In this document: positions 6,482 through 8,142 of the stretch, one piece after another
How the letters are laid out: every line of letters starts with the position of its first letter
Position numbering within the stretch: the first letter of the stretch is position 1
DNA from: an uncultured Paraglaciecola sp.
GTDB taxonomy: Bacteria; Pseudomonadota; Gammaproteobacteria; Enterobacterales; Alteromonadaceae
Direction: 5' to 3'
Length of the DNA: 8,142 nt
Assembly: GCA_905479025.1 (NCBI GenBank)
Contig: CAJQKX010000321.1
Coordinates: forward strand, 1-8,142
The notes under the pieces: generated by a model
The model's database searches: none
Seen by the model: the letters and a program-made list of their open reading frames with translations, nothing else
What the model was told of the DNA's origin: nothing
Program-made: the position numbers and the translations under genes

Positions 6482-7199
6482 CTACTGCTGCTGTGTTATA
6501 GGCAGTCATTAGGATTTTCCAATTAGGCAGTTGCCAATGAATATTATGTAATCTTTTTTCTTTTTCAAACGAACGTTTTAGACGCGCGATATTTGATTCC
6601 TTCCAATTATTACCTTGTTTAATTCCGCATTTATCAAAATCAATTAACCAAACGCCATACTCGGCATCAAGCATAATATTATGAATATTTAAATCGTGAT
6701 GATAAATTTGATGATTATGAAATTTGGCAATAGTGTGACCTATTTTTTGGTATACATCTGCGGCAATGCTTTTTTCTAGTAAAATGTGATGTAAGTCTTG
6801 GGCATAAGGAATTCTTGTTGTAATAATATCGGCCTGATAGTAGAAACCGTGTTTAGTGACCATTGCTGCGCTCGGTTTAGGAGAAGACAAACCCAGTGTT
6901 TGCATATGCTGCAGTAGCCTAAATTCTTGCCATGCACGGGATTGCTCAAGACCTGTGTACAGATATTGATCGCTCAGCACTTTTCCAATCAACCCGCCAC
7001 GGCGATAATGACGTAAAACATATTCACTTTTGTCATGTTGAAAAAAATAGGTGATGCCACGACCTTTGGATTGGCCGGTTATGGCATTTTGTGTCTGCCA
7101 GTATTGCCCTGTAAAGTTTGGGGGGGTAGGCTCAGGAAAATGTTCTTTATCAAATAAAATGACATGTGAGTTTATAATTTTTTGCTGAATAGTAACCAT
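6474..7199 (-). CDS. kdkA: 3-deoxy-D-manno-octulosonic acid (Kdo) kinase
   Basis: The 241-residue product phosphorylates the 4-OH of the Kdo on lipid A, at the inner face of the inner membrane. It matches the KdkA/WaaP kinase family: SKGRGITYF (44-52), VLRHYRRGGLIGK (61-73), QEFRLL with conserved Glu (91-96), catalytic loop HDLNIHN (168-174) and metal-binding DFDKCG (187-192), then RLKRSFEKE. The ATG at 7199 gives the length of H. influenzae KdkA, as I recall it. An upstream in-frame GTG at 7337 would add 46 residues of unlikely sequence and overlap the divergent gene. No strong ribosome-binding site is seen. Its last 8 bases overlap the end of the Wzi gene. A C7 run lies near codons 25-27. 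KdkA usually occurs in bacteria with a single phosphorylated Kdo. Confidence 0.93.
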   Translation of the reverse strand: MVTIQQKIINSHVILFDKEHFPEPTPPNFTGQYWQTQNAITGQSKGRGITYFFQHDKSEYVLRHYRRGGLIGKVLSDQYLYTGLEQSRAWQEFRLLQHMQTLGLSSPKPSAAMVTKHGFYYQADIITTRIPYAQDLHHILLEKSIAADVYQKIGHTIAKFHNHQIYHHDLNIHNIMLDAEYGVWLIDFDKCGIKQGNNWKESNIARLKRSFEKEKRLHNIHWQLPNWKILMTAYNTAAVAN

Positions 7200-7230
7200 G
7201 TTATAATTTTGAATCAGAAGTGATGAGTGT

Positions 7231-7238
7231 ATTGTATA
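7231..7238 (-). promoter_or_regulatory. Possible -10 element for kdkA
   Basis: On the minus strand TATACAAT reads as a -10-like element about 30 bases before the kdkA ATG. No good -35 box is found at the proper spacing. If real, transcription would begin after the upstream GTG at 7337, supporting the ATG at 7199 as the start. Weak evidence. Confidence 0.25.
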
Positions 7239-7307
7239 CATATTACTTAGGGAAGTGCAGGTCCAAGTAGCTGTTTTGTGTTTCAACAAATTGAGTAATT
7301 TCCATCT

Positions 7308-8142
7308 ATGAATAATCACGTTTCTAATGAAGCGCACTCAGGCGAAATTGAATTAATTATTGGTAACTCCAATTCAAATTTTTCAGGTGTGACATCCACT
7401 ATGCTGCAAGTGATGTCCTATCAAAAAGGGCTAATTAACTTACGCATCATGGGGCCACATTTTTTACCTGATCAAGCTTTAGCTATTAGTTTTTGGCAAA
7501 CAGCAAAAATGTGTCGAAGACAACTCAGAAATGGCAAGTGGCGTATTTTTCATGCTCGCCGCGTCGATGAAATGATCCAAGGTATATTATTGAAATACCT
7601 GTTTAGAGCAAAAATTAAGCTAGTGTTTAGTTCGGCCGCACAGCGCAAACGTTCAGCATCAACTGTGTGGTTAACCCGAAAAATGGACGCTGTGATTGCG
7701 GTAAGTAAAAGGTCAGCGGGATTTTTATGTGATCCCCCAAACTTAGTCAACCCCCATGGCGTGCAAGTTAATGATTATTTACCTGCTAAAGATAAACAGC
7801 AAGCATGGGCTGAATTAGGCTTTGGAGGTAAATATGGCATTGGAATTTTAGGTCGCGTCAGACAACAAAAAGGGGTGCACTTGTTTGTTGAAGCCTGCAT
7901 TGAACTGTTTGATAAGTATCCTGATTACCATTGTGTGGTTGTTGGCGCAATTTCACCAAGCAACAAAGAGTTTGACGAGCAGTTAAAAACCAAGGCGGCA
8001 CAGGCTGATATGGCTGATAGGATCACTTTCACCGGTGAGCTTCCATTTGAACAAATACCCACAATATTTAGTGCACTGTCTTTGGTTGCAGCGTTGAGTG
8101 ATAATGAGGGATTTGGTTTAACTGTTTTGGAAGCCATGAGCA
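7308..8142 (+). CDS. GT4 glycosyltransferase, LpcC-like core mannosyltransferase, 3' end cut off
   Basis: The frame is open for 278 codons and leaves the window without a stop. The ATG at 7308 is the first start after an in-frame TAA at 7296. The sequence resembles rhizobial LpcC, which adds mannose from GDP-mannose to lipid-A-linked Kdo: SGVTSTM (26-32), WRIFHARRVDEMIQG (78-92), LVFSSAAQR (105-113), MDAVIAVS (126-133) and PHGVQV (149-154). The GT-B donor half shows GRVRQQKG (182-189) and the GT4 E-x7-E motif at Glu267-Glu275 (EGFGLTVLE). No signal peptide is present, as expected of a cytoplasmic-face enzyme. It is divergent from kdkA, 108 bases apart, and both should act on Kdo. No strong ribosome-binding site is visible. 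The sugar donor is inferred from remembered similarity; another hexose is possible. Confidence 0.82.
   Translation, partial: MNNHVSNEAHSGEIELIIGNSNSNFSGVTSTMLQVMSYQKGLINLRIMGPHFLPDQALAISFWQTAKMCRRQLRNGKWRIFHARRVDEMIQGILLKYLFRAKIKLVFSSAAQRKRSASTVWLTRKMDAVIAVSKRSAGFLCDPPNLVNPHGVQVNDYLPAKDKQQAWAELGFGGKYGIGILGRVRQQKGVHLFVEACIELFDKYPDYHCVVVGAISPSNKEFDEQLKTKAAQADMADRITFTGELPFEQIPTIFSALSLVAALSDNEGFGLTVLEAMS

Noticed and set aside
7200..7337. Longer KdkA starting at the GTG at 7337.
   Set aside because: It overlaps the start of the divergent transferase gene, adds 46 residues without family resemblance, and the ATG at 7199 gives the normal 241-residue length.
7550..8137. Two minus-strand frames at the right edge.
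   Set aside because: They are opposite the glycosyltransferase, whose GT4 motifs fix the real frame; neither resembles a protein family.

Overview
The window looks like chromosomal DNA of a Gram-negative gammaproteobacterium, most likely from the Alteromonadales (Alteromonas/Glaciecola/Paraglaciecola type). The reasons are the radC-rpmB-rpmG-mutM-coaD order also found in E. coli, a 51-residue L33 without zinc ligands, a KdkA-type Kdo kinase, and moderately AT-rich DNA. The genus is an inference from remembered protein resemblance; no search was run.

Left part (1-2746, all + strand): the end of radC, a strong promoter with a GC-rich start region, a leader that can fold into a hairpin followed by five T, rpmB (L28) and rpmG (L33), and an intrinsic terminator. 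A probable extended -10 promoter then drives an unrecognised single-pass membrane protein gene, followed after 3 bases by mutM (Fpg DNA glycosylase).

Middle part (2787-4776, - strand): a TagD-like glycerol-3-phosphate cytidylyltransferase and a CDP-glycerol glycerophosphotransferase-family protein overlap by 4 bases, both with GTG starts. coaD lies 80 bases downstream of them. Hairpins sit in the convergent gap between coaD and mutM. The TagD/TagB-like pair is teichoic-acid-type chemistry in a Gram-negative background. Presumably it makes CDP-glycerol and puts glycerol phosphate on a surface glycan.

Right part (4777-8142): an intergenic region with a perfect 16-bp inverted repeat, a Wzi-family outer-membrane protein gene (+) containing a run of eight G, kdkA (-) whose 3' end overlaps the Wzi gene by 8 bp, and a divergent GT4 glycosyltransferase gene (+) resembling the LpcC core mannosyltransferases. 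That last gene runs off the window and is absent from ordinary complete-ORF calls because its stop lies outside.

Together coaD to the right edge looks like the counterpart of the E. coli waa (LPS core) locus, refilled with Kdo phosphorylation, a hexosyltransferase predicted to act on Kdo, an outer-membrane glycan-binding barrel and a glycerol-phosphate module. I see no CRISPR array, tRNA, rRNA, insertion sequence or phage gene. The most interesting points are the glycerol-phosphate module, the possible on/off G8 tract in the Wzi gene, the 16-bp inverted repeat and the rpmB leader hairpin. None of these proves a new system.
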